A stretch of DNA of 64,000 nucleotides from Lineus longissimus (Eukaryota > Nemertea > Pilidiophora > Heteronemertea > Lineidae), in assembly GCF_910592395.1 (NCBI RefSeq), contig NC_088311.1:11906501-11970500 (forward strand), read 5' to 3'. Made by a program: the position numbers and the translations under genes. Under the pieces are notes generated by a model. The model was given only the letters and a program-made list of their open reading frames with translations, was not told where the DNA came from and ran no database searches. Shown here piece after piece: positions 21,895 through 33,252 of the stretch. The stretch's first letter is position 1; each line of letters opens with the position of its first letter.

Positions 21895-23344
21895 TGTGCT
21901 GACGATGTAGTCTGCTGTAAATATTATTATGAGGGTCAAGGTCGTTTCGTCATCGAGCGCCCTGATTGGTTGGTTTTTTCGGGCTTCGCGGCGCTCGGAG
22001 TTGAACCTTGGCCACACACTAGAAAGTCTTCACGGAGAGAGGATCGCCTTTTTGTACGGGATTGGAAAACGCCCTAAATTCGAGAACGTCACGTCGAGAG
22101 TACAGAAGAACGAAGCCTGCTGTTTCACAGACCAACCACCCAGAGAAGAGAAGAGTAGAGTGAGCAGCTTGTATCCACCGTAAAATGAACTTTTAAATCA
22201 ATTCATTGAAACATTTCAAGTTTGAAGGCGTGGTCGCCATTTTGAAATCTCCGTCGTAAATAATATCATAATTAATTGGCAGGGTTTCCCCTTATAAACT
22301 CAAAAACCTCTCTCCTGAACGTTGGCCAAATTATAATATAACTGAACTGAATTTAATGTGTTATTGTCCATGTTTTTAAGGACTTTAGTTAGACTTTGAT
22401 TGACTCGTTAGTCTTTTAAACATATTATGGCGGATGTACACTGTACAGTACACCGTCTTCAGTTACATGCTGTTAGTGTCGGAATTAGCCGGCAGCTCAG
22501 TATTTAGTGCATTTGCACAGTGCATTTAAAACACCTGTGACTCACAACTTGTTGACCAGTCCCACCGTGCCAAAAGGTGTCGCCGCTTGGGAGCTGTTAG
22601 TTATCGTTCGAGCTGCCCAGTCTTGAGGGGATACGTTTCATCTAGAATTGCCACACATTTACCACGTTTAGGAAGATAGATGTCGCCATTATAGATCATT
22701 TCTAGTCGTTTAACCAGATGCGATTCGTACCCCGTTGATGCTTCAGTGACGTCCAGTCGTTAGTCCAATGTCATTTGTGAACCTGTCGATAGTACCGTCA
22801 AACCAATGTTAGATGTTGCCTGCTGTAGATGTCGCTGCCGTAGATGTAGTCTACTGATGGAAGTCGTTGTTCAGCCCCCGAGATGTTGCTGAACTGATGA
22901 GACGGGTGAGAAGCCAGACGTGGTCAACAGAGTAAATGTTGTGAGTTCACTATTAATTAGTCCAGTTTGACATTTAGATAGTTGTTCATACTGGCATTCA
23001 GTTATATACGTTTTAAGCATTTACTAAGGTAAAAGCTTGTTAGTAAACATTGATAGTGCCATATAGTTAAGAGCACTCAGACATTAATGTTAAATGACCT
23101 GTACACCGAACTGAGACTTAAACTAAAGCTGCCCCTTACGAGGAGGACCGATGATGACAACAGAATCGAGGACCGCCTGCTGAAATATTCGTGTCAGGAA
23201 TCAACAGAGTCGAGGACCGCCTGCTGAATATTCTTACGAGGCCGGACCCAGATTCCAGTTGCCAAGAACTCGATACAGCTGGTAAGATTACCTATCTTAG
23301 ATTAGTCAGAACAATTTATAATACAGTCCTCAATCGTCGGTACA
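21895..23344 (+). repeat. BEL/Pao 5' LTR
   Basis: It is 1,450 bp, TG...CA, and nearly identical to the 3' LTR; the one difference I noticed is TTTGTGAACC here against TTTGTAAACC in the 3' copy (near 22779). A 44-bp-spaced direct repeat of CGAGGACCGCCTGCTGAA lies near its end. Confidence 0.95.
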
Positions 23345-23362
23345 TGGTCTCTCCGACCGGAT
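23345..23362 (+). promoter_or_regulatory. Primer-binding site
   Basis: TGGTCTCTCCGACCGGAT follows the 5' LTR immediately. A TGG start complements the CCA end of a tRNA. I cannot name the tRNA. Confidence 0.6.
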
Positions 23363-23425
23363 AAAGTAGAAGACCAGCGAGATAATCGTTTGTTGAATTT
23401 AGAAAGTTTCTCCTCGTAAATTATA

Positions 23426-25486
23426 ATGGCGTTTCAGCTTAGAAAATCTGTCCGTGCCAAGCAGCGACCAGCATACCTGAGAGACTATGAAGCTTATGGA
23501 GATGACGAGGACAACCCATTGGATTTAGAGAAAGTAGAAGTGGCGAGGATTGCTATCCATAGTCGTATAGTCCGAGATGTCCAGAAGGTCAGGGAGAAGA
23601 TGTTGGCGAAAGGGAGCAGAACTCTGTTGAGAAGACTGGTGGTGAGAATGGCGCTGGCCATGGAGGAGCGTGATGATTTGCGGAAGGTTCATGTGAGTTC
23701 GCTGACTTCCCAAGAAGATGTAGAGGCAGCTACAAACCTGTATGAAGGAGTGAGAAGGGAGCTTGAGGATTTAGAAGATGAAGTAATCGAGCATAATGAT
23801 GACAGGGCGGATGAGACAATCACGGAGTTTAGTAATGTAGGGAGCTTTACCTCAGCTTATCAGCCCTTGGAAGAAGAAGGAATTGGTGCAACTGGTGAGA
23901 TACCACGAGCAGAGACACAGCCTCATGTGGAGAACGGTGAACAGCGAGAACAGAACCAAGTTGAACAACATCCCGGTGGAAATGGTGAAGTCGAAAACAC
24001 AGAAGATCATGTTGGCCCTAGGGAGTCTGATGTCAAGCCAGAAGTGCAGAAACCAGATGAGTTGGAGGAATTTCAAGCATTGCCAGACAACCCTCATTTA
24101 CAGATAGATACAGGGAGAGCTAAGATGACAGCTACTACCATCACAGCCCCGACTTCTGTGCTTCAGCAGGAGATACCACAATTGAAGCCTCATGCTGTCA
24201 AGAAGGAAGTAAAAGTCACTTTTCCAGTCAACCTCCAAAACGTTGAGAAGACAACAGAGTCAGATAGAGCCAAGAGAAAAGTCGAGATAAGAACTAAAGT
24301 TGCTGAGTTCCGTGTGAAGCAAGAAAAGTTGCGTTATCTTGAGGAGCATAAGATTAAAGAGGCTGAGAGAGATTTAAAGCTGAACCGTACCAGGGATGAA
24401 GCTGAGAGAGCCGCCTATGAGACAAAGTTGTGGAATGAGGGAGCCAACAACATGCCGTCCTCCCCCTATTGGATCCCGGAGATGAGAAAACCTACCTTTA
24501 TGAAGCTTTCGACCAGCAAGCCACCCACCTCAACTTCAAAGCCAATGGTTACCTCCACTCCACGTCCTCCTTTAGCTGAGATAATGGAGAAGATTAAAGA
24601 CAAATCGGACGTTTCTTTGAAGCTACCATCACCTTCGTTAAACCTATCAGAATTTCCCACTGAAGAACATGTTGATGATGACCTAGCGAAAATGAAGAAT
24701 GTCCCGACGTTGTTTCATCGAATGGCAAAGCCTCGTTTACCTACTTTTGGCGGGGAAAGCCATAAGTATGTGGATTGGAGAGCACAGTTTGACTTGTTTG
24801 TGGATAAATTGGATCTGCCTATTCATGTTAAGATGTTGATACTCAAACAGTCACTCTCTGGAAAAGCCCTGCGGTTGGTGGATCGTCTCGGATATACCGA
24901 CACTCAGTATACAGTAGCATTGGCCAAGTTAGATCAACGTTTTGGCGGAGAGAGAAGATTGCTCCAGAGACATATTGATTCCATTATGAGACTCCCAGTC
25001 ATCAAAGAAGAGAATAATCTCCAAGCCTTGGAAGAATTGTCTGACCGTCTGTGTGATGCTGTGGCGAAGTTGGCAAATGCAGGTAGTGAGTTGGAGTTGA
25101 TCGGCCCATCCCCTTTGTACTCGTTAGTAATTCAGAAGATACCTGAATCCATTTTGTTACAGTTCCATGAGAAGCGGATATCTGAGCCAGATGGGATAGC
25201 TGCCTTCGCGGATTGGTTGAGTCAGTTGGTGGCTCTCAGATTGGAACTAGCCGAAGTAAAAGGGAAACAGAAAGAGCGAGACGGTGGAGAAACGAAGAAG
25301 AAATCAGCCTCAGAATTCTACTCAAAATCTAGAAACTTCCAGAAGAGTCAACGTTATCAAAACAAAGCCACCACTGCATCCATGACCGCCTCTGGGAAAG
25401 AGGATTGCTTAGCTTGTGGACAGATGCATAAATCGGAAACATGTAAAGAATGGAAGGCGTTAACACTCACCCAGAAGTGGGATTAG
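23426..25486 (+). CDS. gag: BEL/Pao Gag
   Basis: This is a 686-codon frame from the first ATG after the primer-binding site. The N-terminal 150 residues are charged helices. Residues about 165-250 are acidic and low-complexity. A long Lys/Glu/Arg coiled-coil-like helix spans about 285-345. The DUF1759-type Gag domain starts near KPRLPTFGGESHKYVDW and includes LSGKALRLVDRLG. The first half of a zinc-binding region, CLACGQMHKSETCKEW, is at the end. The frame stops at 25486, where BEL elements usually read on into protease; the next frame overlaps by about 40 bases. Confidence 0.85.
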   Translation: MAFQLRKSVRAKQRPAYLRDYEAYGDDEDNPLDLEKVEVARIAIHSRIVRDVQKVREKMLAKGSRTLLRRLVVRMALAMEERDDLRKVHVSSLTSQEDVEAATNLYEGVRRELEDLEDEVIEHNDDRADETITEFSNVGSFTSAYQPLEEEGIGATGEIPRAETQPHVENGEQREQNQVEQHPGGNGEVENTEDHVGPRESDVKPEVQKPDELEEFQALPDNPHLQIDTGRAKMTATTITAPTSVLQQEIPQLKPHAVKKEVKVTFPVNLQNVEKTTESDRAKRKVEIRTKVAEFRVKQEKLRYLEEHKIKEAERDLKLNRTRDEAERAAYETKLWNEGANNMPSSPYWIPEMRKPTFMKLSTSKPPTSTSKPMVTSTPRPPLAEIMEKIKDKSDVSLKLPSPSLNLSEFPTEEHVDDDLAKMKNVPTLFHRMAKPRLPTFGGESHKYVDWRAQFDLFVDKLDLPIHVKMLILKQSLSGKALRLVDRLGYTDTQYTVALAKLDQRFGGERRLLQRHIDSIMRLPVIKEENNLQALEELSDRLCDAVAKLANAGSELELIGPSPLYSLVIQKIPESILLQFHEKRISEPDGIAAFADWLSQLVALRLELAEVKGKQKERDGGETKKKSASEFYSKSRNFQKSQRYQNKATTASMTASGKEDCLACGQMHKSETCKEWKALTLTQKWD

Positions 25487-27420
25487 CTGAGGAGAAGCGA
25501 GCCTGCTATCGATGCCTTAGTATTTCGCATTTTGGGAAGGATTGTAAACAAGATCAGAAGTGTGGATTAGATGGATGTCAGTATAATCATCACCAGCATC
25601 TACATACCCCTTCAACTGAACCTCAGAATGCAGCACGGAAGCTAAAAACAGACAAGTCAACAAAACCTATCAAGAAGAAATCCTCTTATGTCAAGAATAC
25701 CAGCACAACCTGTAATAAAGCGAGTCAAAAGAGCTCAAGAAGTTTAGATGATGCTATAGCACTGAGATTGCTTCCAGTCAACGTGATAGGACCAGATGGT
25801 GTGAAATTGACTCTGCATGCCTTACTAGATGAGGGATCTGACACCAGTTACGTGAAGGAAGAAGTATTACAGACCTTGGGAATCAAAGGAGAAATGGGAA
25901 AACTAGATATCGCCACCATTTCCAGTGAGGTTTCTTGTAAAAGCCAGAAAGCTGAGTTAGTTATAGAGAGTTTAGCTGAGGATTTTAGAAGGAAGATAGA
26001 AGTCTGGACAATGCCAGAGATGTGCACTAACCTGAGGGTGTTGAACTGGAATCACTTGAAGAAGAGTTATGGTCACCTGAGTGGCATTCAGTTTCCAACC
26101 AATCCTGGTGGAAAGAATGTTGATATGGTACTTGGATCAGATTACCCAGAGCTGGGAATTTGTTTAGAGGAGCGACAAGGAAACCCAGGCGAGCCTATAG
26201 CCCGAAGAACTCCATTGGGATGGACCTGTGTTGGAAAAGTGAAGACAGGAAGAGCCCGGATTGGGAACAACCTGTGTACATCTCTTCGATCAGTTACCAG
26301 ACCCAGCCAGATTGATGAAGAGATGAGAGCGCTATGGAATCAAGATTTGATAGAGAATCCAGATGTAGACAATTTTAGTCCTGATGAGAAGAAAGCCATA
26401 GCCAAAACCAAAGAATCTTTGAGATATGTCGGAGATAGATTTGAAGTGGGAATACCTTGGAAGAGAGAGAAACCCAATCTTCCTGACAATAGAAGTATGG
26501 CTGAGAAACGGCTGAGAAGCCTGGAAGCATCATTCCGGAGAAGACCAGAGGTGGGAGAACAGTACAAGAACGCCTTTAACCAGAATATCGAGAAGGGATA
26601 TGTTAGAAAGTTGTCACCTGAAGAGGCATCCGAGAAAGGATGGTATCTGCCCCACTTCGCCATTGTGAAGAAAGATAAAGAGACCACTAAAGTAAGAATA
26701 GTATACGATGCAGCTGCGATGTTTGAAGGGACAAGTCTGAATGATGAGATGTTGCCCGGACCAAATCTGCGGAATGACATTGTTAAGATATTACTCAATT
26801 TTCGTCGTCGTCCTGTAGCCTTGGTTGGAGATGTGAAGGAGATGTTCAACCAACTTGTTTTGAAACCGGACCATTCTACTAGATATCATCGACTGTTATG
26901 GAGAGATTTACAGCTGGATCGTCCCATAGATACGTATGAAGCAGTTAGAGTGGTATTTGGAGATCGAGCTTCACCTTATCTGGCTATGTTTGTACTGAGA
27001 GAGCAAGCAGACAGAGAGTCTAAGAAATATCCAGTAGCTAGCCAAGTGATAAAATCTTCGACTTGCATGGACGACATTATTGACAACCAACTTGTTTTGA
27101 AACCGGACCATTCTACTAGATATCATCGACTGTTATGGAGAGATTTACAGCTGGATCGTCCCATAGATACGTATGAAGCAGTTAGAGTGGTATTTGGAGA
27201 TCGAGCTTCACCTTATCTGGCTATGTTTGTACTGAGAGAGCAAGCAGACAGAGAGTCTAAGAAATATCCAGTAGCTAGCCAAGTGATAAAATCTTCGACT
27301 TGCATGGACGACATTATTGACAGTTTTGAAACTACAAAGGTAGCCAGGGAAATACGAGAAGACTTGCAGACGGTAGTAAAACCAGCCGGATTTGACATCA
27401 TGGGGAAGCAACCAGATTGA
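25450..27420 (+). pseudogene. pol: BEL/Pao Pol part 1: zinc knuckle, protease, RT
   Basis: It opens with a CCHC-like region (ACYRCLSISHFGKDC, CGLDGCQYNHHQHLH). A retroviral-type aspartic protease follows (LLDEGSDTSYV near residue 127, equivalent to D-S/T-G). RT starts around residue 390 with KDKETTKVRIVYDAAA and has catalytic Asp in VALVGDVKEMFNQ. The box equivalent to YxDD is CMDDIID, present twice because of a 237-bp in-frame duplication. The ATG at 25450 is probably not used: the frame is most simply the continuation of Gag after a one-base loss near 25485. It ends by another frameshift at about 27400. Confidence 0.85.
26847..27320 (+). repeat. 237-bp in-frame tandem duplication in the BEL RT
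   Basis: Copies at 26847-27083 and 27084-27320 look identical. The unit is 79 codons, from NQLVLKPDHSTRYHR to CMDDIID. The joint has 2-base microhomology (CA). The duplicated stretch includes the catalytic CMDD box, so this copy encodes it twice. Confidence 0.92.
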
Positions 27421-28267
27421 AGTTTTAGAAGGTGTAGCTGTAGAAGACAGAGCAGCAGGAATAAAAATCGAAGAGAACAGTTTACCTAGTATGAAAACTC
27501 TAGGAGTTTGGTGGGATGCCGAGAGTGACCGGTTTACTTACAATGTCAAACTGAATCAAGAAAGCATCACAACCAAGAGGCAGTTGTTGAGCATGGTGGC
27601 TTCAATCTTCGACCCTTTTCAAATTTTGGCCCCTCTAGTAGTCAGAGGTAAGATCGCCCTGCAGATGTCATGGTTATCCGGACGAGACTGGGATGAAGAA
27701 CTGCCAGCAGATGTCCTAAAGTTGGTTCCCAGCTGGGTGACACAGATGAAGGAAGCCAAGAATCTGTCCATTCCCAGATGTTACCGTCACCGGATTATCA
27801 CAGATGTCCAAGAAGTCACGATTCATATATTCACCGACGCTTCCAAAGACGCTTATGCTGCAGTGGCATATTTGAGATTCGTGTATAGTGATAGAACAAT
27901 AGAAGTGACGTTTGTTGCAGCGAAGATGAGAGTGACGCCACTGCGAGCAACGAGTATTCCTAGGTTGGAGCTGATGGGAGCAGTAGTGGGTGTGAGATTA
28001 GCTAAGTTGACAGCCAAAGTTTTAGAGGTACCCATACAAGATCACCACTTTTGGACAGATAGTACTGACGTTCTGTATTGGGTTCATGGGCAATCAAGGA
28101 AATACAAGCCTTTTGTGGCTAATCGAGTCTCGGAGATGAAGTTTCTTCACCCCAGCAGTGGGCTCATGTTCCTGGGAAAATCAATCCAGCAGATGATGCT
28201 ACAAGAGGTCTTAATGTCAACGAGATGTCAGACCAGGACAGGTGGTGCAGAGGAGCAGAGTTCCTGA
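27392..28267 (+). pseudogene. pol: BEL/Pao Pol part 2: RT connection and RNase H
   Basis: It continues after a frameshift with SNQIEVLEGVAVED, the connection segment (TLGVWWDAESDRF, SIFDPFQILAPLV) and RNase H. RNase H shows IHIFTDASKDAYAAV (first Asp), RLELMGAVVGVRL (Glu) and HFWTDSTDVLYW (second Asp). After about residue 250 the true reading passes into the frame of 28225-28578. Confidence 0.85.
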
Positions 28268-28578
28268 GAGAAGACAAGGACAAATGGCCAGAGATGAATG
28301 TGATGAATACCAAAGTTGGGTTTTCAGTGAGCGAAGAGGCTGGAGTAGAGGAGAGGAAGATTGCTAACACCACTGTTACTCAGAGGAAGTTTGAACCAAC
28401 CATTCTTACTGACAGACACTCAAGTTGGGTAAAGCTCAGAAGAGTGATGGCATGGGTTCTGCTGTTTGGAGGTGTCATCAAGAGGAAAGAGACCCGAAGA
28501 TTGTATTTTTCGCCTGAGGAGATCAGAATTGCAGAGAATGTCATTCTTCGTGAAGTTCAAGCTGAGTGTTTTAGCTGA
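28225..28578 (+). pseudogene. pol: BEL/Pao Pol part 3: RNase H to integrase linker
   Basis: The in-frame region from about 28150 reads into SDQDRWCRGAEFLRED and a linker ending RRLYFSPEEIRIAENVILRE, the stretch that leads to integrase in BEL elements. It stops at 28578, where the reading passes to the next frame by another one-base shift. Confidence 0.75.
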
Positions 28579-29893
28579 AGAGTTGAAAACGTTGAAAGAA
28601 GACAAGACGAAATATCGGGGCAGTCTGAAAGATCTATCTCCATTTATCGATAAGGACGGGTTGATCAGAGTTGGAGGCCGTCTAGATCGCTCAGATTTGC
28701 CATATGATGCAAAACACCCCATTATACTGCCAAAAAACCATCATGTGACCGAGTTGGTTATCCGTCATTACCATAAGATAGGTAGACATATTCGAGGAGT
28801 GAATGGTCTACTGGCAGACATAAGAGTGCGATTCTGGCCTGTGAATGGACGAGAAGCGGTGAAGAAAAGTGGAAGAGGCTGCATAGACTGTAAGAAGCAG
28901 AGAAAACAGATGTGTGAACAGAAGATGGCGCCACTTCCAAGTCTAAGAGCTAACATTCCTTTAAGAGCGTTCGCCCATTGTGGAGAGGATTATGGAGGAC
29001 CATTCCCAGTCAAGTTGACCCGGAATACCAGAGCCAAGAGATATATATGTCTATTTACCTGCCTATGTTCCAGAGCAGTTCACCTAGAAGTCGCCTTTGG
29101 TTTAGATTCAGCCAGCTTCTTAAATGCATTGACCAGGATGACCGCCAGGCGAGGACGTCCTTTAGAGATAGTCTCCGATAATGGGACAAACTTCATCGGT
29201 GCAGAAAGAGAACTAAGAGAATTATTGCAAGAAATCGAGCAGACTGAAGTTGGTGAAAAGTTAGCAGAGCAAGGAATCCACTGGCACTTCAACCCTCCCC
29301 TGGGATCACATCACGGAGGAGTTTTTGAAAGCATGATCAAGGCAGCAAAGAGAGGGATGAAAGCAATATTGGGTGAAGCTTGCATTACAGATGAAGAATT
29401 ACTAACTGCAGTGACTGAAGTAGAAGGGCTGTTGAACGCAAGACCGTTAACCTATTGCAGCAAAGATCCTAAAGATGAAACTGTATTGACGCCTAACCAT
29501 TTTTTAGTGGGACAGGCTGGAGGTCAGTTAGCACCAGTGGTAACAGATGAGATAGCATTCAATCCCAGAAATAGATGGAGATACATCCAAGACTTAGTAA
29601 AGAAAGTTTGGATAAGATGGCAAAAGGAGTATTTGTCATTGTTGCAAAACCGGCCCAAGTGGATGGAAGAGCGAGAAGATTTGAAAATAGGGGATATTGT
29701 GTTAATGGTAGACCCCAACTCTCCTAGAGGAAAATGGCCTTTGGGGAGAGTGTCAGAAGTGTTCCCTGGAGAGGATCGTAGAGTCAGAACGGTCCAAGTT
29801 TACTCCGAAGGAAAGGAGTGGAGACGTCCCGTCAGCAAACTAGCCCTACTGTTGCCTGGAGCTGAGCGAGAAGAAGATGTAGATAGTCGTTAG
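28560..29893 (+). pseudogene. pol: BEL/Pao Pol part 4: integrase
   Basis: The order is an N-terminal LIRVGGRLDRSDLPYDAKHP segment, an HHCC zinc finger (VIRHYHKIGRH, CIDCKKQRK), and the DDE core. The core shows HCGEDYGGPFPV (Asp 1), EIVSDNGTNFIGA (Asp 2) and GGVFESMIKAAKRG (Glu). A C-terminal DUF5641-type domain follows (FLVGQAGGQLAPV, WQKEYLSLLQNRPKW, PRGKWPLGRV). The frame is open from inside the linker (28466) to the stop at 29893, 96 bases before the 3' LTR. Confidence 0.9.
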
Positions 29894-29989
29894 AGGCCAT
29901 AGACAACGTTAGACGATGAGGAACTAGAGTCAGAAATCATCCGAGATAGCAGATTTGATGTGTGACTATGTCTAGTCACAAGGGGGTGA

Positions 29990-31439
29990 TGTGCTGACGA
30001 TGTAGTCTGCTGTAAATATTATTATGAGGGTCAAGGTCGTTTCGTCATCGAGCGCCCTGATTGGTTGGTTTTTTCGGGCTTCGCGGCGCTCGGAGTTGAA
30101 CCTTGGCCACACACTAGAAAGTCTTCACGGAGAGAGGATCGCCTTTTTGTACGGGATTGGAAAACGCCCTAAATTCGAGAACGTCACGTCGAGAGTACAG
30201 AAGAACGAAGCCTGCTGTTTCACAGACCAACCACCCAGAGAAGAGAAGAGTAGAGTGAGCAGCTTGTATCCACCGTAAAATGAACTTTTAAATCAATTCA
30301 TTGAAACATTTCAAGTTTGAAGGCGTGGTCGCCATTTTGAAATCTCCGTCGTAAATAATATCATAATTAATTGGCAGGGTTTCCCCTTATAAACTCAAAA
30401 ACCTCTCTCCTGAACGTTGGCCAAATTATAATATAACTGAACTGAATTTAATGTGTTATTGTCCATGTTTTTAAGGACTTTAGTTAGACTTTGATTGACT
30501 CGTTAGTCTTTTAAACATATTATGGCGGATGTACACTGTACAGTACACCGTCTTCAGTTACATGCTGTTAGTGTCGGAATTAGCCGGCAGCTCAGTATTT
30601 AGTGCATTTGCACAGTGCATTTAAAACACCTGTGACTCACAACTTGTTGACCAGTCCCACCGTGCCAAAAGGTGTCGCCGCTTGGGAGCTGTTAGTTATC
30701 GTTCGAGCTGCCCAGTCTTGAGGGGATACGTTTCATCTAGAATTGCCACACATTTACCACGTTTAGGAAGATAGATGTCGCCATTATAGATCATTTCTAG
30801 TCGTTTAACCAGATGCGATTCGTACCCCGTTGATGCTTCAGTGACGTCCAGTCGTTAGTCCAATGTCATTTGTAAACCTGTCGATAGTACCGTCAAACCA
30901 ATGTTAGATGTTGCCTGCTGTAGATGTCGCTGCCGTAGATGTAGTCTACTGATGGAAGTCGTTGTTCAGCCCCCGAGATGTTGCTGAACTGATGAGACGG
31001 GTGAGAAGCCAGACGTGGTCAACAGAGTAAATGTTGTGAGTTCACTATTAATTAGTCCAGTTTGACATTTAGATAGTTGTTCATACTGGCATTCAGTTAT
31101 ATACGTTTTAAGCATTTACTAAGGTAAAAGCTTGTTAGTAAACATTGATAGTGCCATATAGTTAAGAGCACTCAGACATTAATGTTAAATGACCTGTACA
31201 CCGAACTGAGACTTAAACTAAAGCTGCCCCTTACGAGGAGGACCGATGATGACAACAGAATCGAGGACCGCCTGCTGAAATATTCGTGTCAGGAATCAAC
31301 AGAGTCGAGGACCGCCTGCTGAATATTCTTACGAGGCCGGACCCAGATTCCAGTTGCCAAGAACTCGATACAGCTGGTAAGATTACCTATCTTAGATTAG
31401 TCAGAACAATTTATAATACAGTCCTCAATCGTCGGTACA
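29990..31439 (+). repeat. BEL/Pao 3' LTR
   Basis: It is 1,450 bp and almost identical to the 5' LTR. It is preceded by the purine tract ACAAGGGGGTGA and followed by the GATT target duplication. Confidence 0.95.
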
Positions 31440-31545
31440 GATTGTTGATGTATTTCTGCACTTGCACCCAACTCTGTATTCTTTTTTCCACAATCATTTG
31501 TAATTGTAACTGTACGTTTCAATTTGAAAGTACGAATAAACATAT
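31440..31545 (-). mobile_element. LINE 2 outer 5' piece with ORF1 start
   Basis: If the BEL element and one GATT copy are removed, ORF1 continues from 21894 into this segment and reaches an ATG at 31497 with an in-frame TGA seven codons upstream. The outermost bases (GTACGAATAAACATATATAT on the plus strand) are an inverted version of the LINE 3'-end motif. Confidence 0.65.
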
Positions 31546-31559
31546 ATATGTATATTATA

Positions 31560-32054
31560 AGATTTAAATTACTCGGCAGCTCCGGTAGGAAACTGTTTCG
31601 AGCCCCTCACGATTCGGTGGGGTACGACCTGTATATACCATACAGGATAAAACGTGGGTAAAACATTGACCCCCTCGTCTACCCAGCTCGCTTTTGAAAT
31701 ACCTTCGGGCTACTATGGCCAAATTCAGAGTCGGTCTAGCCTTGCGCTGCGGTATAACGTGGAACCATTTCATGGACTATCGCGGCGAAGTAAAGGTTCT
31801 AATGCGCTCTCCGAAAAGCAATGTTAGAATTGGCAATTCTTCCGCAGGTCTTGGCAGACTTGGCAGGCTCCAAACCCGACAAACAAGCCGCATCACGTAA
31901 CACCAACGTGGGGCTTGTGTTCTGCCCCTCCACTACCCCCGTGCCGCCTAGGTTTTCCCCAAAACCGGCCGAATAAATTTGTACTTCGTCTCGCTAATGC
32001 AATAGATGTCGGCGGCATTCCGGGACAAGTCGTGGAAATCAGTCTGCCTTAGTT
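31560..32054. other. No gene recognised
   Basis: Short frames only. The minus strand near 31975-32040 has a weak resemblance to the start of a LINE endonuclease, too short to call. Confidence 0.3.
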
Positions 32055-32520
32055 GGCTTTATATATATATGCGTATGTATATGTTTATTACGTACTCGTA
32101 GGTACAATACAGTGCAAGGGGTGCATTACAAATACTAGTGCATTACAACGCGATATTACAAATTGAAATTAAAGAGGAAGAGAAACCGACATAATGTAAG
32201 ACATGCAAAAACTACGTTCAAAGGTATAAGCAATTAAGAAACGCACAGTACAAATAATATGTCATCAATTTCCCCCCTCGTAAGTATACACATCCCTTTA
32301 TCCCGGCCAGATAATAATTCCCTAATCTGTCCGCCAATCTTTTCTGCCCCTCTGTTACATTTGACCTCCCAATGTCCCGTGTCATAAAAAATACATTTGG
32401 CAAGTTGCCCCTATCCCAACCATACTTTGCTAACAAAAAATTAAAACTTTTCCCAAGAGACGATCGACTCCCACCCTCAATGATACGTTTGCATAGTTTG
32501 AGATATACATGTACATTTTT
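32055..32520 (-). mobile_element. LINE 3, 3' part
   Basis: On the minus strand the frame 32436-32218 begins at KYGWDRGNLPNVFFMTRDI, aligning with the C-terminus of LINE 2 ORF2 (KYRWDRFELPSLPQM). The 3' end at about 32055 has the same TA-rich terminus as LINEs 1 and 2. The element continues upstream at 36891 after a 4.4-kb insertion. Confidence 0.75.
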
Positions 32521-33017
32521 AGCTCAGCTGACAAAGTCAGCGGAGCTAGTCAAATAACTATTCAATTGGTGTCCGTCCTTCCATCCATCCTTCCATCCAT
32601 CCAGCCATCTGTAGACAAAGTTGGGCATTTTGTAATCATACAACCGAGGCACTTCAAATCTAGTCTTGCTTATAAACACCGCAGAAAATGTTGCTTACGG
32701 AAAAAAATTTGGGCGATTCGACTCAAATTCAGCTCCCCAGGGGGCAAAATGCGTAAATGAAAAAACAATTTTTGGACGCTCTATTCCAGCAGATAAAAGC
32801 TTGAAATAAAGTTGAAAAGGTCTTCATGTTACAGAAGTTTTGATATAAAATAGATTAGTGTCGATTTATGTCACCAGTTGGCGGTAGTGAGCAAAACTGT
32901 TGTTTGACCCCGGATGACCCCGCTTTAAATTTCCCGCCGAGATTACCTGGAGAACTATCATCAAGAAAATGGCGGCGACCTTTTTGGCTCACCGTAGGGG
33001 AGTCTATACAATACCGC

Positions 33018-33236
<219 letters not shown>

Positions 33237-33252
33237 CTAGTTCAAAAACAGT

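Larger units (their letters stand above)
21895..31439 (+). mobile_element. BEL/Pao LTR retrotransposon, full length
   Basis: Two 1,450-bp LTRs (21895-23344 and 29990-31439) begin TGTGCTGACG and end GTCGGTACA. The flanking target duplication is GATT (21891-21894, 31440-31443); 5 bp is possible if the LTR ends one base earlier. A TGG-starting primer-binding site follows the 5' LTR directly, and a purine tract (AAGGGGG) lies just before the 3' LTR. The interior holds gag, protease, RT, RNase H and integrase in BEL order. No env is seen. The coding region carries four frameshifts and an internal duplication. Confidence 0.95.

Noticed and set aside
22884-22915. Possible hammerhead ribozyme in the BEL LTR (CTGATGAG)
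   Set aside because: The conserved GAAA core and matching stems are not present.
26340-26849. Minus-strand 169-residue frame in the BEL RT
   Set aside because: It is antisense shadow of pol.
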